The notes beneath the pieces were generated by a model. The model searched no databases. It worked only from the letters and a program-made list of their open reading frames with translations, and had not been told where the DNA came from. From NCBI GenBank assembly GCA_016098155.1, contig JAAAJB010000296.1, forward strand, positions 1 to 28,969: a DNA stretch of 28,969 nucleotides. The letters run 5' to 3'. Made by a program: the position numbers and the translations under genes. Position 1 is the first letter of the stretch. Every line of letters begins with the position of its first letter. Of the stretch, positions 1 through 9,014 are shown in pieces. Source of the DNA: Actinomortierella ambigua (Eukaryota; Mortierellomycota; Mortierellomycetes; Mortierellales; Mortierellaceae).

Positions 1-88
1 CATGTGCAGAGACCATGCTGGAGGCCCCACGGGGCAATATATTTTTTCTTTTTTTCTTTTTCCAATATGAGAATCCAAGAGGCAGGGG

Positions 89-321
89 TTACATGAGGGG
101 CCATAGGTCAGAAAGGTCCAAGGGTGGCGGCAGCTCCACCCCTTCGTCGCCATCGGTGTCTTGCTCGATGTTGTCTCCACCGGTGCTGCACCACGCGATG
201 TCAGGAGGTTTCGGCTCTTCAACCTCTCATAGTATCTTTGGGCCTGCTCCCAAAAATCGTGCTTGTAGTCAAATGGACATTGATCTTGCGGAACTGGTAT
301 ACAGACACTGCTTACTGTGTA
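89..321 (-). pseudogene. Decayed 3' end of an unknown ORF
   Basis: On the minus strand a frame is open from 321 down to the window edge and reads like protein (CPFDYKHDFWEQAQRYYERL). After about 25 more codons the better-looking reading moves to another frame: EEPKPPDIAWCSTGGD, an acidic stretch, then PPPLDLSDLWPLM and a stop at 89-91. Joining the two frames needs a 1-2 nt shift or a very short intron, so I read it as a broken gene end. I do not recognise the family. It could be a relic of a repeated element or the last exon of a gene whose body is lost; no start codon or upstream exon is visible. Confidence 0.35.
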
Positions 322-1900
322 TTATGTACCTCTCTCAGCCAACATAAAGCAAGAAGATAGCCGCTTTGAGCAGAGGGCATAGGAAGGGGAGGGAGGAGAG
401 GGACGAGGAAGAGGAGGGAGGGGGGACAGGGCATATGGACAGTGCTTCCACAATCGCATGAAAGTGAGAACCCCACTTGGCATAGTGTTTTTGTCACATT
501 GTGTTTTCTTAAAAGTCTTTTCACCTTTCCCCCATTCACCCACTCCTCCACTCCTCCACTCCTCCTCCACCCTCATTCGAATTCCATCCCACACACCCTA
601 CATCGGCTTTAACTCAGGTAAGGTTTACTCCGAACAAGCGCGTCAGTGGTCTCGGTGCTGGGTAGGCCCTGAGTGTACAAGACCTATGAAAATGGGCTCA
701 GTTCGTGTTGGGTCGGGTGGGACAAACAAAATGAGGAGAAAGCATCCTTCATTCTGGTTGATGGACAAACAGGTGGTGCTGTTTGTTGACAGTGATTGCA
801 TTGGTCACTCATTCAGGACAGACCCTGCAGGGGCGAAATGCGTGAGAGACTGTGTGAGTTGAGTGAAACTGGATTTGGCTATTTGAAGGACTATCAGTCC
901 ACCTCCAATCGGTACGACCGTTGTAGCTGTTTGTAGCTTCACCACAACCACCCATCTTTGAGTAGCGCACACAGTAAGAGCAGTAGAAGATGGCCAAACA
1001 AGGCTGCAACCGATTATACAGACTTTCATAAGGCAGCTCCTTTGAGAGTGGCGAGAGAACGTCTTCAGAACTAGGCGGTGTGCAGACGTATGCCCTTGAT
1101 AGTTCGATGATGGCGAGGTTGAGAACAGCCTTTACATACTTTGTTAGATAAACAAAACGTTTTGGTGAGAGTCACTAGACTTCAGCAGCCCACTGATTCT
1201 CCGTTGGTCCGCGAGCAAAGTCCATTGAGTTGTATGGAGATAGGGGGAGCGAAGACACGGACGTGGAGTGGCAATGTGGGTGAAAACGAGAGGGCCGATG
1301 GTAATGGCACTTACGGTATTGCCCACTTCATACAAGCATGGTTACGCGAATGATGTCTCCCATGTTCGCGTATCATAGCTAGCTGGGTAAAATGCGTCTC
1401 GCTCTTTAACTCCAGCTAAGAATTTGAGCACGGATCATAGCTGAGTAGCGCTTCGTCGCTTTTCTCGACACACTCCAATTTTCCATGTGACAAATCTCCA
1501 GGTAGAAGTGCTCTTCACAATGCTCATGACTCTTGTCACAGTGAAGAGTGAGCCTCGAGTTATGATATTCGGAAAAACGGAACGAATATGGATAGTTGCT
1601 TTATCGCGTGTCATGCCTCGTCGTGCGTGAAATACTCTCTGGCTGTGAGCGACATGGCTATCAATCTCAGGGTGTACTTGCAGGGAGACCCATTGATGAA
1701 GCCAAGGTATATACGAGGTATATATGTTGTTCGTAATTAATCGTCGTTCCAAGAAGCTAACCGAGAGAGATGAATGGGGCTAACAGCGTTCCGTGCGAAC
1801 CACAAGTCTTTTCACCTACAAGGCTCACCGTGTCACGCCCAATCACCTCCACTTACACTTTTCAAAAAGCCGCAGTGAATCAAAGAATGAGTGACATATC
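322..1900. other. Intergenic stretch without a recognisable gene
   Basis: No frame here has convincing coding character; the short ORFs look random. The stretch has a purine-rich tract (about 375-430), a CT-rich tract (about 520-570) and a small perfect hairpin with 8 bp arms at 1343-1350 and 1365-1372. A minus-strand frame at about 1435-1752 sits where the C-terminal part of the neighbouring decayed kinase gene would lie, but I see no motif in it. Confidence 0.5.
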
Positions 1901-1959
1901 ATTGCCTGCTGCCTGCTCATGATCAATGAGTATTGTTGCGGAGCGTAACCTGCAACAGG

Positions 1960-2330
1960 AATGGGCGCTTGTCGATTTCGGAGATGATACATAGACCCTT
2001 GAGAGCCATCTCGCTTGCATCAGGCCGAAGCACAGGGACCTGGTGCCAGCATCGTTCTGCTCATTCACGAAACTCAGGAAAAACTGACAAACAGCCAGAA
2101 GGCGTCACTGTCCTGATCCACGAGTGGGCGCGTACAGTAGGCTGTCATCCCCCACATCAACAATCCAAGTGCACACACATCCACCTTGAGCTTCTTGTCA
2201 AACATGAGCCCATGAGCAACCCATCGCAGTGTTCCTGCGAGCCTAGCGCCTGATAGATTGGTTCTAGAGCTGTCGTCAAGCGTCAGCTTTGGCCGGATGT
2301 TTTCTCTTCGCGAAGCTTGAGCCGGCATTG
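1960..2330 (-). pseudogene. Decayed protein kinase (TKL-like) fragment
   Basis: The minus-strand frame reads ENIRPKLTLDDSSR, then AGTLRWVAHGLMFDKK, then DVCALGLLMWGMTA and RPLVDQDSDA. This matches the activation-segment region of tyrosine-kinase-like kinases, where the expected pattern is ...KLTDFGSSR...GTLRWMAPE...DVYALGLLMWEMTA. The DFG is replaced by LDD and the APE by AHG. A stop follows near 2074, and kinase-like residues (RPDASEMALKG) continue in another frame near 2000-2024. No N-lobe, glycine loop or catalytic HRD is visible upstream. It is therefore a broken, inactive remnant. Expanded TKL kinase families are common in early-diverging fungi (general knowledge). What was lost is unknown. 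Confidence 0.6.
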
Positions 2331-2566
2331 CGAAATAACCGTTGCCATGAATAAGTATATGGTGTCAAACGTATTAATGCACCTTCTCCCCCCTCCCAGC
2401 ACCACCACCACCACTCCTAGAAGAAGCGTGTTTCCCTGTTGGTTGAATTTGGGCTCAGATCGATAAGGATTGTTCACCTCCCTTATGCAGCCATAATTTT
2501 GATGTTCTACCTTAATCTTTGGACACCATTGATTGCATTTTTCTCTATGCATGCTTCAAACTCGAC

Positions 2567-5500
2567 ATGGACAGCAATCGACGTGCGTCTGAGGTGCACC
2601 TGCTTAAGATGGCATCGCAGGTAATGATGGTCTGCAATGCTACGCTCGAGGTCATCGTCAGTGACCTCCGCATTACCAATGATCCCCACCTCACCATCTC
2701 CCGAATCCTGGATGGCCAGATCCAGGTATGAATTCTGGCCTACCTTTTTTTTTTTTATTTTGTGTGTCTGTTGCTAGTGACTTACAGAAATATTCAAATT
2801 CGACTGCCACTTGGTCCTTATGATCGTCCCTACATAGCAACCACAGCGGGAATCATCCCCTGCACCAAACCGCGATGCAAGGCAGGGTCTACGACAGGAG
2901 CGGTGGCGAGAACCTCGGGCGGAGCCACAGCTAGAGCCATTACCGCCAACACCGTCGAAGAAGCCTGCTCCTGCCGACATTGTCGTACTACTCTCCAGCT
3001 CCGAGGATGAAATTGTTGTCAAGAAGGAAAAATTGCAGCCTCGCCCATCGCCGCGGCGGTCGAGACCTCCACAGACGGAGCGGCGACCCATTGACCCCTT
3101 TGTAGACGATGATGCCCTTTGGAACGACTCATATGAACTCGCACCACCACCACCGCCACCACCACCGCTGGATATTAAGGCTCTGATGCGAGATGCATCG
3201 ATGTCACCAGGACCAAGAGAAATCGTGACAAAGTCCCCGCTGAGGCGTGCAGCAACATCCCGCAATCTCCACGCTTCACCAAGTCTGGTGTCATCGTCGT
3301 CGTCGTATACCAACAAATCACCAATTTCAAAGACATCGACATCCTCGGCTCAGGTTGGCGGAAGTCATGAACGGGCATCGTCCAGTCGTTTTGATGCATC
3401 AGGAGAAAGACCCAAGATAAGCAAAGCATACGATCAGTTTGATCCATTCGACGACTGGGACTATGACCTCGATGTCTCGCCTGTCTCCTTCAGACAGGTG
3501 ATGCCAGAGATGGACGATAGTCCTGTGGTGATTTTCTCTCCAAAAGAATCGCAAGCCTCCCGCGTCTCTTCTTCTTCTTCACGCACTCCAACAACAGCAA
3601 TAATAGAAGCACCACTAGCAACGCCACGGACACGAGTGGCCACACCGCCGAGCGCCTCCGCGACAACGGCAACAACCTCGCTTCGCCGCGGTACGTCCAA
3701 TTCGACGCATTCAGGAAGTACTAGCAGCACCAACAACGGCACAGGCCTTGCAATCACGGATACTGCAGGTCTACCAGCACCATTGCCTCGAAAGCTATTT
3801 GGCGATCACAATAATGATGTTGATACCTCGTACCTAAACAGGACACCCTCGGCATCCCGTATCGGTAGCAAGCCATCTGCCAGCTTGCAGCTGGATGTTT
3901 TTGATGATGGTGACGACTACCACCATGACTATCAATACCACGATGAAGGCGTGGAGCTTTGGAATGACGAGGACCAGGACGACGTCCACCATGACGACCG
4001 CTACCTTTCACACTCGACCACTGCAAAGTCCCCAGCCAAGAAGACGACCACTCCAGTAGGCAGGACAACTGCAGCCACCAGCAGTGCCAGAGCCTCAAGC
4101 ACCACCACTACGACGACCACCATCGCTGGCAGCAAACGGAAGCGTGGACGCCCATCCAAGCAAGATACGATTACTGCGTCTCGAGAGGGAGCTTTTGACA
4201 TGGACAGTCTCCGAGAGTGGGAAGATGTTTCTCCTTCACTGGATAGTCATCGCTCAAGTCGTGCCGGCAGCCGCACCAGCACCGGCATCTCCCACAGCAG
4301 CAACGTCAGCGGTGGCATTTCTAGCCGTGGCCAAAAGATGAGATCAATGGGCATCGATCAGCAGTCTGCTGTGGAGATTTTGGACGACGATGATGGCGTA
4401 GATGACGATGATGGTAATGACAGTTCGCTGGATGTTGGTCTGTCGTTCGAAGAGTTGCTTGTTCGAGACTCGAAGGAATTGATCGAGGACCACACGACCC
4501 TGGGTCATCCGCCCTCACCCCAGCCGCGGAGGAGGACGACGCGACGTACCGGGGCAGCTGCACGGAATACAGGTTCGACTCGTGGCAAGGGCGCTGGTCG
4601 CCGAGAAGGCTCTGAAGCGAAAGATGGCGATGGCGATTACGACCATGACGATGACGACGAAGGATCCGAGCGGAATGGATCGGGATCCGACTATGAGGGA
4701 CGACCACGGCGGACCACCACATCCAAACGCAGCGCAGCAGCTGCCGCCAAACGAGCTGCAGCCGCCGAAGAGCGGGCGGCGATCAAGGCTCAAAAGGAGA
4801 AGGAGAGGCAGGAACGGAAGCGACAGGCCGAGGACGAACGGGAGCGGAAGCGGATGCTGCAGCAGGAGCAACGAGAACAACGCGAGAGGGAAAAGATGGC
4901 GCGCGAGACCGAGAAGGAGGAGGAACGGAGGGCCATACGTGAGATTCGGATCGCCAACCGACTCTCCACAAAGTCGGAGAGTGCTCGAGAGTTGATCCTG
5001 TGTGTCGAACGAGAATTGTTCCATTCAGAGTTTGGGAAGGTCCTCAAGCATCACCTCGAACCTCTGGGGTTGCAGGTCGAGACGCTCAAGGTGAAGTCGG
5101 AGTCGTCACATGCCAGCAGCGTCAGCAGATTCGGCGCTGATGGACGGGAGGATATACAGTCATTGGGAACCTGTGACTTGAAAGATATGATGTTCTGGAA
5201 GCGAGGAGTAACCCAACGGTACGACGAGGCACAGGAGCAGTTTGTGCCGATTGGAGCGACCGAGATTGAGATGGAACCGTTTATCCTGCTGTATCTCCGT
5301 GCAGCAGACTTTGCGGCGCAGGTGAAGGATAACATGTTGCAGCTCAATCTGGAAGTGGCGCGGCGACAGATCCGACGGATGTGCAACATGGAGCTGATGT
5401 CGATGAGCAACCCTTCGGCCAATTGGGGCGATTTGGCAGCGAAGCGGGAGCAGATCCGAGTATGGTATGTGATTCAAGGGATGGATGCCTACCTCCGTGG

Positions 5501-6347
5501 TCTGAGACGTGTCATTACGAAGAACTTTCAGGCGGCGGTGCTGGCCAAGATTCAGCCCAATAGTGGTAGCACGAGTGGTGTTGATACCACTACCACGAGC
5601 GACGCGGCTTATAGTCAGTCGGCAGAGGCCAAGGCGGAGCAGGAGCAGATTGAGGCAGAACTGTTGCGCCTCCAGGTCCACGAACGGTGTTCGATCACAC
5701 ACGTGGTGGATGATGAGGAGGCGTCAGAGGAAATCGTTGCCCTAACCGAGCAGATTGGTTATGCTCCTTACAAGTAGGTGTTTTTTTTTGACTCAGTTAT
5801 TCGATGCTTTGAACTTTACATCCCCCTCATATCTCAACGAGATGGACTAATACTATCGGGCCTATCTTTCTTTCTACCTCCCTCACTTTGACTTAGACCA
5901 AAGATCATGACGAACGTCTGCATGGATGGCATCAGATCCGGACAGAATGCTGCTGACACATGGATCAGGGCGCTCCAAGAGATTAGCATGGTAACCCCAC
6001 AAGTGGCCAAATCGATCGCAGCCGAATACCCTACGATGCGCATGTTGTACGAAGGCTATCGAATTTGCAGGACAATTTCAGACGCCGAAGGCATGCTTGC
6101 TGATATCGCAGTAAGTAATCAAAGTTGTCCCCGCCTCTTTCTTGAGTGCGAGAGTGTGTTTTGCATGTGTCGTGGAAGCAAAGTAGTTGGAGCCTATCCA
6201 ACAAGATAAAGGGAGGTGTTTTTTTTTCTGACTCCTCTCCTCAAACAACGATAGATTCTTGGCAAAACGCGTGTTATAGGTCGGGTGATTTCGAAGCGCG
6301 TCTACGATGTCTTTATGGGCCAGGACCCCAACAAGGTAGTTTCGTAG
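2567..6347 (+). CDS. EME1: EME1-like subunit of MUS81 crossover-junction endonuclease
   Basis: This is the non-catalytic partner of MUS81, which cuts branched DNA such as nicked Holliday junctions and flaps in the nucleus. Proposed exons are 2567-2725, 2838-5773, 5897-6110 and 6255-6347, giving about 1133 aa with all phases consistent. The N-terminal ~690 residues are disordered, Ser- and Asp-rich. They contain a SUMO-interaction-like motif (IVVLLSSSEDE, about 101-111) and an AT-hook/NLS-like KRKRGRPSKQ near 484. A charged Arg/Glu/Gln coiled coil spans about 690-760. The ERCC4-type fold follows (ELILCVERELF, then DLKDMMFWKRGVTQRY), with the helix-hairpin-helix region in exons 3-4 (TPQVAKSIAAEYPTMRMLYE, ILGKTRVIGRVISKRVYDVF). 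The ERKxxxD catalytic motif of MUS81/XPF is absent, as expected for EME1/Mms4. Exon 1 is weakly supported: ATGs at 2519, 2567 and 2609 are all possible, and exon 1 could belong to something else. The exon 2 frame is blocked by a stop at 2835-2837, just before the proposed acceptor. Confidence 0.8.
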
Positions 6348-6439
6348 AACTTTGGACGCTACTCAATTTCTTTTTTTATCAAATATACCCCCACTTCCCC
6401 TCCATTACCGCCTGTATTGATCCAATGTTAATAGATCAC
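6348..6439. other. Short 3' flank of EME1
   Basis: AT-rich and T-rich sequence follows the EME1 stop (TAG, 6345-6347). The codon before the final residues (AAG|GTAGTT) could also be a weak splice donor, so an extra terminal exon cannot be excluded. I see no conserved EME1 residues further down. Confidence 0.3.
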
Positions 6440-7070
6440 TTGTCGTGCGCGCTCCGGCAACAAACACGAATGCGCAAAAGGTGTGGCTCACAGAAGGTCT
6501 GCACAACTTATTCTATGGTCGCCTCCCCCAAGCCGAGACTACAGCGCGAGACCCACTTCCGCCCGACCGACTCTCCCCTTCATAGCCACGAAGCGTACAC
6601 GCCTTCTGCAGATAGCGGTAGGCAAGTACGTGTCGTGTGTGCTCCGTCGCTAGGCTCAGATGCCTTCTTTTTTTTCTCGACTGGACTGGTAATGATAAGA
6701 GGCTTGGATCAAAGATCGAGTTAACATGAGACTTTTGAAAAGGAATATGGATGGGAAGGCCGCCATATTCCTTTTGGAAAAGTCTTATGGTACCACGACC
6801 TTTGATACATGCCTCTTATCATTGCCAGTCGAAAAACAGTTGATATCTGAGTCTTCTTCGTCGCGATGAAGAGGTAATCGTTGGTATGGAAGTGTCTCTC
6901 GCGCATGTCGGAAGAAGGGTATGATTATCTTCACACTATGCTTGGGACGACCATGGAGTTTGTGCAATTTGCGATTTATATAACTATCATACAAAAATTG
7001 GGTCTACGGGATGGTTGGCGAGATGTGGACACTCGTGCGCCGTCCATGCTTGATGAAGTACATACTTGAC
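6440..7070. repeat. Large imperfect inverted repeat (foldback) of coding-like sequence
   Basis: The left arm (about 6440-6752) and right arm (about 6767-7070) are inverted copies. The best-matched core pairs the sequence around 6685-6752 with 6767-6836: both arms carry AATGATAAGAGGC and AAAAGGAATATGG in mirrored order. Matching patches continue outward (GCGCGAGA near 6544 and 6897; TATGGTCG/CATGGTCG near 6513 and 6952). The left arm has about 50 extra nt near 6590-6650. Both arms look like decayed protein-coding sequence. The left arm on + reads VWLTEGLHNLFYGRLPQAET and, in a shifted frame, TKRTRLLQIAVGKYVSCVLR; the right arm on - reads LHGRPKHSVKIIIPFFRHAR. The family is not recognised. The loop is only about 14 nt, so a transcript would fold into one long hairpin. 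Confidence 0.65.
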
Positions 7071-7126
7071 GTCGTTTGTAAGAAATACTAGTTGTATTTT
7101 CTTATTAGGGACACATAAAGGAGAGG

Positions 7127-7433
7127 AAGTGTAAGAGGATAGGACATCCTCCGAGTTTCGCCCAGACATATTCACCGATACTCACCGATGTTTTTCAGCG
7201 ATGGGAGAACAGGTTAGCTTACCAAAAAATAGAAGTAGAAATAGTATCAAGAAGAACAACATAAGAAGAAAACCTCAGATTTTTTATCGACTAAAACTTC
7301 TCTTCTCCTTCACTCTTCCTGTAAGAAATGCGAGGTGTATGTTCTTTGCAAGGTCACAGAAACAGAGGAAGAATGAAGGGGAAGAGTCTTCTGGGCGAAA
7401 CTCTCGGAGGATGTCCTATCCTCTTATCATACA
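7127..7433. repeat. Inverted repeat pair, about 38 bp arms
   Basis: The left arm at about 7127-7165 (TAAGAGGATAGGACATCCTC continuing to CGCCCAGA) recurs in reverse complement at about 7394-7433 with only a 2 nt insertion. About 230 nt of AT-rich sequence lies between the arms. The arms could be the ends of a small non-autonomous element or the remains of another inverted duplication. Sequence outside the arms does not match, and I saw no convincing target-site duplication. Confidence 0.6.
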
Positions 7434-7441
7434 GCCTCGTC

Positions 7442-8146
7442 GTCGCATCCTCCGCCTTCGATAAGCATCCAAGGCACGCAATGGGCTGCGAGACTGAAGG
7501 AGACAACGGAGGTCCCCATCGCGTCTTTTACCACCCGTCAAGTGTCCATGACGGCTGCCTATCGTCTGTCTTCATATGACAGTCGCGAAGCAAGCCGGGC
7601 AATGCATGTTAGAATTTGGGTAAGAAGGAATATGATGGTAAACGATGAGTGAAGAAGAGAGTTATTTTATTATAGTATTCCTTCGTGCAATAAAAAAAAG
7701 GGAAGGCTCTGATGAGCCACCTGAATACGCCACTAACTATATCATGGAACATGGTTTCTATAACACAATGCTCTACGAGCTCCGAAGGCATGGGCTAGTG
7801 GTCTCGATGCAAACTGAGTCTAGAATCCAAAAAAAAGTCGCCGTTGGTCGATGTGATCAACCGCGGAGGGGTTACCTTCACGGCCCACATCGACGGAGAG
7901 TCTTTGGATATTCCAGCATCCAAGCTCGTGTTCTACCTAGTAGGAAAGACATTCCAATGGAACATTTTCCTCTTTTCCTCAAGACTTCCGCCATGCATAT
8001 TCTATGCAACGGTGCCGGGCGTACCCCATCCGACGGTCGGCATCTTCCATGATACCGACTCGTACCTGCAGACAAGCAGGTATCTGGTCCTCGAACCAGC
8101 CCTAAGCCCTGTTGCCTCGAGCTCAGTGCCTCTAACAGCTCCGCCT
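7442..8146 (+). pseudogene. Left arm of inverted gene duplication (broken copy)
   Basis: This is the plus-strand relative of the ORF at 8271-8762 on the other strand. It encodes matching blocks: SISIQGTQWAARLKETTEVP, SMTAAYRLSSYDSREASRA, LYELRRHGLVVSMQTES, RGGVTFTAHIDGES, KLVFYLVGKTFQWNIFLFSS and GIFHDTDSYL. It is broken by a 160 bp insertion (7606-7765) and a frameshift near 7830, where an A-run follows TES, and it has no ATG at the expected start. The second half alone is open (7844-8149). I do not recognise the product family. Divergence from the other arm looks like roughly 20-25% by eye. Confidence 0.6.
7606..7765. mobile_element. 160 bp insertion with 6 bp target-site duplication
   Basis: CAATGC at 7600-7605 recurs at 7766-7771 and brackets AT-rich sequence that is absent from the homologous opposite arm. 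There the equivalent site reads GGGCATCGCTTTACG without interruption, so it acts as an empty site. The insert begins ATGTTAGAA and ends TTCTATAACA, giving short imperfect inverted ends (TGTTA/TAACA). The TG...CA-like ends and short duplication could fit a tiny solo-LTR-like or MITE-like element. No coding sequence is present. Confidence 0.6.
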
Positions 8147-8270
8147 TAACCACTTTCTGGTACCGCTGCCGTCTTCAGGGCCAGCAAGCGTGAGAGAGCC
8201 AAGAAGGTGGAGGACGGAGCCGTTGGAGGGATTGGGTTCGGGGCAATAGGACTTACGGTGGTCTCGTAGA

Positions 8271-8762
8271 CTAGATACCTGCTTGTCTACAGACTGCAGG
8301 TACTGAGTCGGTATCATAGAAGATGCCGCTTGTGGGAAGTGCTGCGCCGGGTACTATTGCGTAGAATGTGCATGGATGATGGCGCGGGGAAAAGAGAAAG
8401 ATCTCCCATTGGAATATGTTGGCCAGTAGGTAGAGTATGAGCTTGGATACTAGAGTATCGAAAGACTCTCCATTAATGTAAGCCGTGAAGGTAACCCCTC
8501 CGCGGCTGATCTCATCGATCAACAAGTGGGACTTCTTCGACTCAGTCCACATCGAGACTACTAGGTCATGCTTCCGGAGCTCGTAAAGCGATGCCCGGCC
8601 TGCGTCACGACTGCCATTTGAAGACAGACGATAGGCAGCCGTCATGTACACTTGACGAGTGGAAAGAAGCGCTATAGGGATCTCCGCTACCTTTTTCAGT
8701 TTCGCGGCCCATTGCGTTCCTTGAATGCTGATCGAAGGCGGGGGGTGCGACGACGGGGCCAT
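8271..8762 (-). CDS. Hypothetical protein, intact copy of the palindromic gene
   Basis: This ORF of 163 codons starts at an ATG in good context (GGGCATGG) and ends at 8271-8273. It begins MAPSSHPPPSISIQGTQW and contains TAAYRLSS, LYELRKHDLVVSMWTES, SRGGVTFTAYINGES and FQWEIFLFSP. No signal peptide, membrane span or known catalytic motif is apparent; the middle has short hydrophobic strands (LILYLL, IFLFS) as in a small beta-rich domain. Homology to the opposite arm continues beyond its stop, so it may itself be truncated. Upstream (8763-8880) is CT-rich on this strand, like promoters elsewhere in the window, so expression is possible. I do not recognise the family. Confidence 0.4.
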   Translation of the reverse strand: MAPSSHPPPSISIQGTQWAAKLKKVAEIPIALLSTRQVYMTAAYRLSSNGSRDAGRASLYELRKHDLVVSMWTESKKSHLLIDEISRGGVTFTAYINGESFDTLVSKLILYLLANIFQWEIFLFSPRHHPCTFYAIVPGAALPTSGIFYDTDSVPAVCRQAGI

Positions 8763-9014
8763 GCCCGCTGCGTGTGTATGAGGGAGAAGAGCACGAAGGA
8801 TTAGAAGAGTGTGTATGTGAATGAAAGACAGAGAAGAGTGGAGAAGAGTGGAGAAGCGTGGATGAAAAGAGAGAGAGGGAGCCTTTTGTTTTGTGATATC
8901 TTTCGACTTTCATTGTGTGACCAGGTGACCAGCCCCATGGATGGGGGCGAAGATTGTGGCGTATGAAAATAGCATTCTTTCTATCTATCACTCTTTTAAC
9001 AAGGTTTGGCCACA
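8763..9014. other. Gap between hypothetical ORF and transposase remnant
   Basis: This stretch is purine-rich on + (8805-8885), CT-rich on -, with an imperfect repeat of GAGTGGAGAA near 8830-8860. It could be the promoter of the ORF on its left. Nothing else is seen. Confidence 0.3.

Larger units (their letters stand above)
7442..8735. repeat. 1.3 kb imperfect palindrome (tail-to-tail duplicated gene)
   Basis: Left arm 7442-8146 (+) and right arm about 8213-8735 (-) are homologous along almost their full length and face each other tail to tail. A spacer of about 66 nt around 8147-8212 separates them. Homology covers the coding blocks and continues past the stop of the right-hand ORF to the matching GGCTCCG/AGCTCCG stretches next to the spacer. 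The unequal arm length is mostly explained by the 160 bp insertion in the left arm. Confidence 0.7.

Noticed and set aside
1343..1372. Perfect 8 bp hairpin TACGCGAA/TTCGCGTA
   Set aside because: Short stem with a 14 nt loop in otherwise featureless DNA; expected by chance at this scale.
1435..1752. 105-codon minus-strand ORF, considered as Sel1-type repeats following the decayed kinase
   Set aside because: Only scattered resemblance in two frames; no repeat periodicity could be shown.
2774..3316. 180-codon minus-strand ORF over the EME1 start region
   Set aside because: Antisense shadow of the EME1 N-terminus; its Asp and Gly runs mirror Ser/Pro codon runs on +.
4515..5024. 169-codon minus-strand ORF rich in Leu
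   Set aside because: Antisense of the EME1 Glu/Arg coiled coil (CTC/CTT from GAG/AAG).
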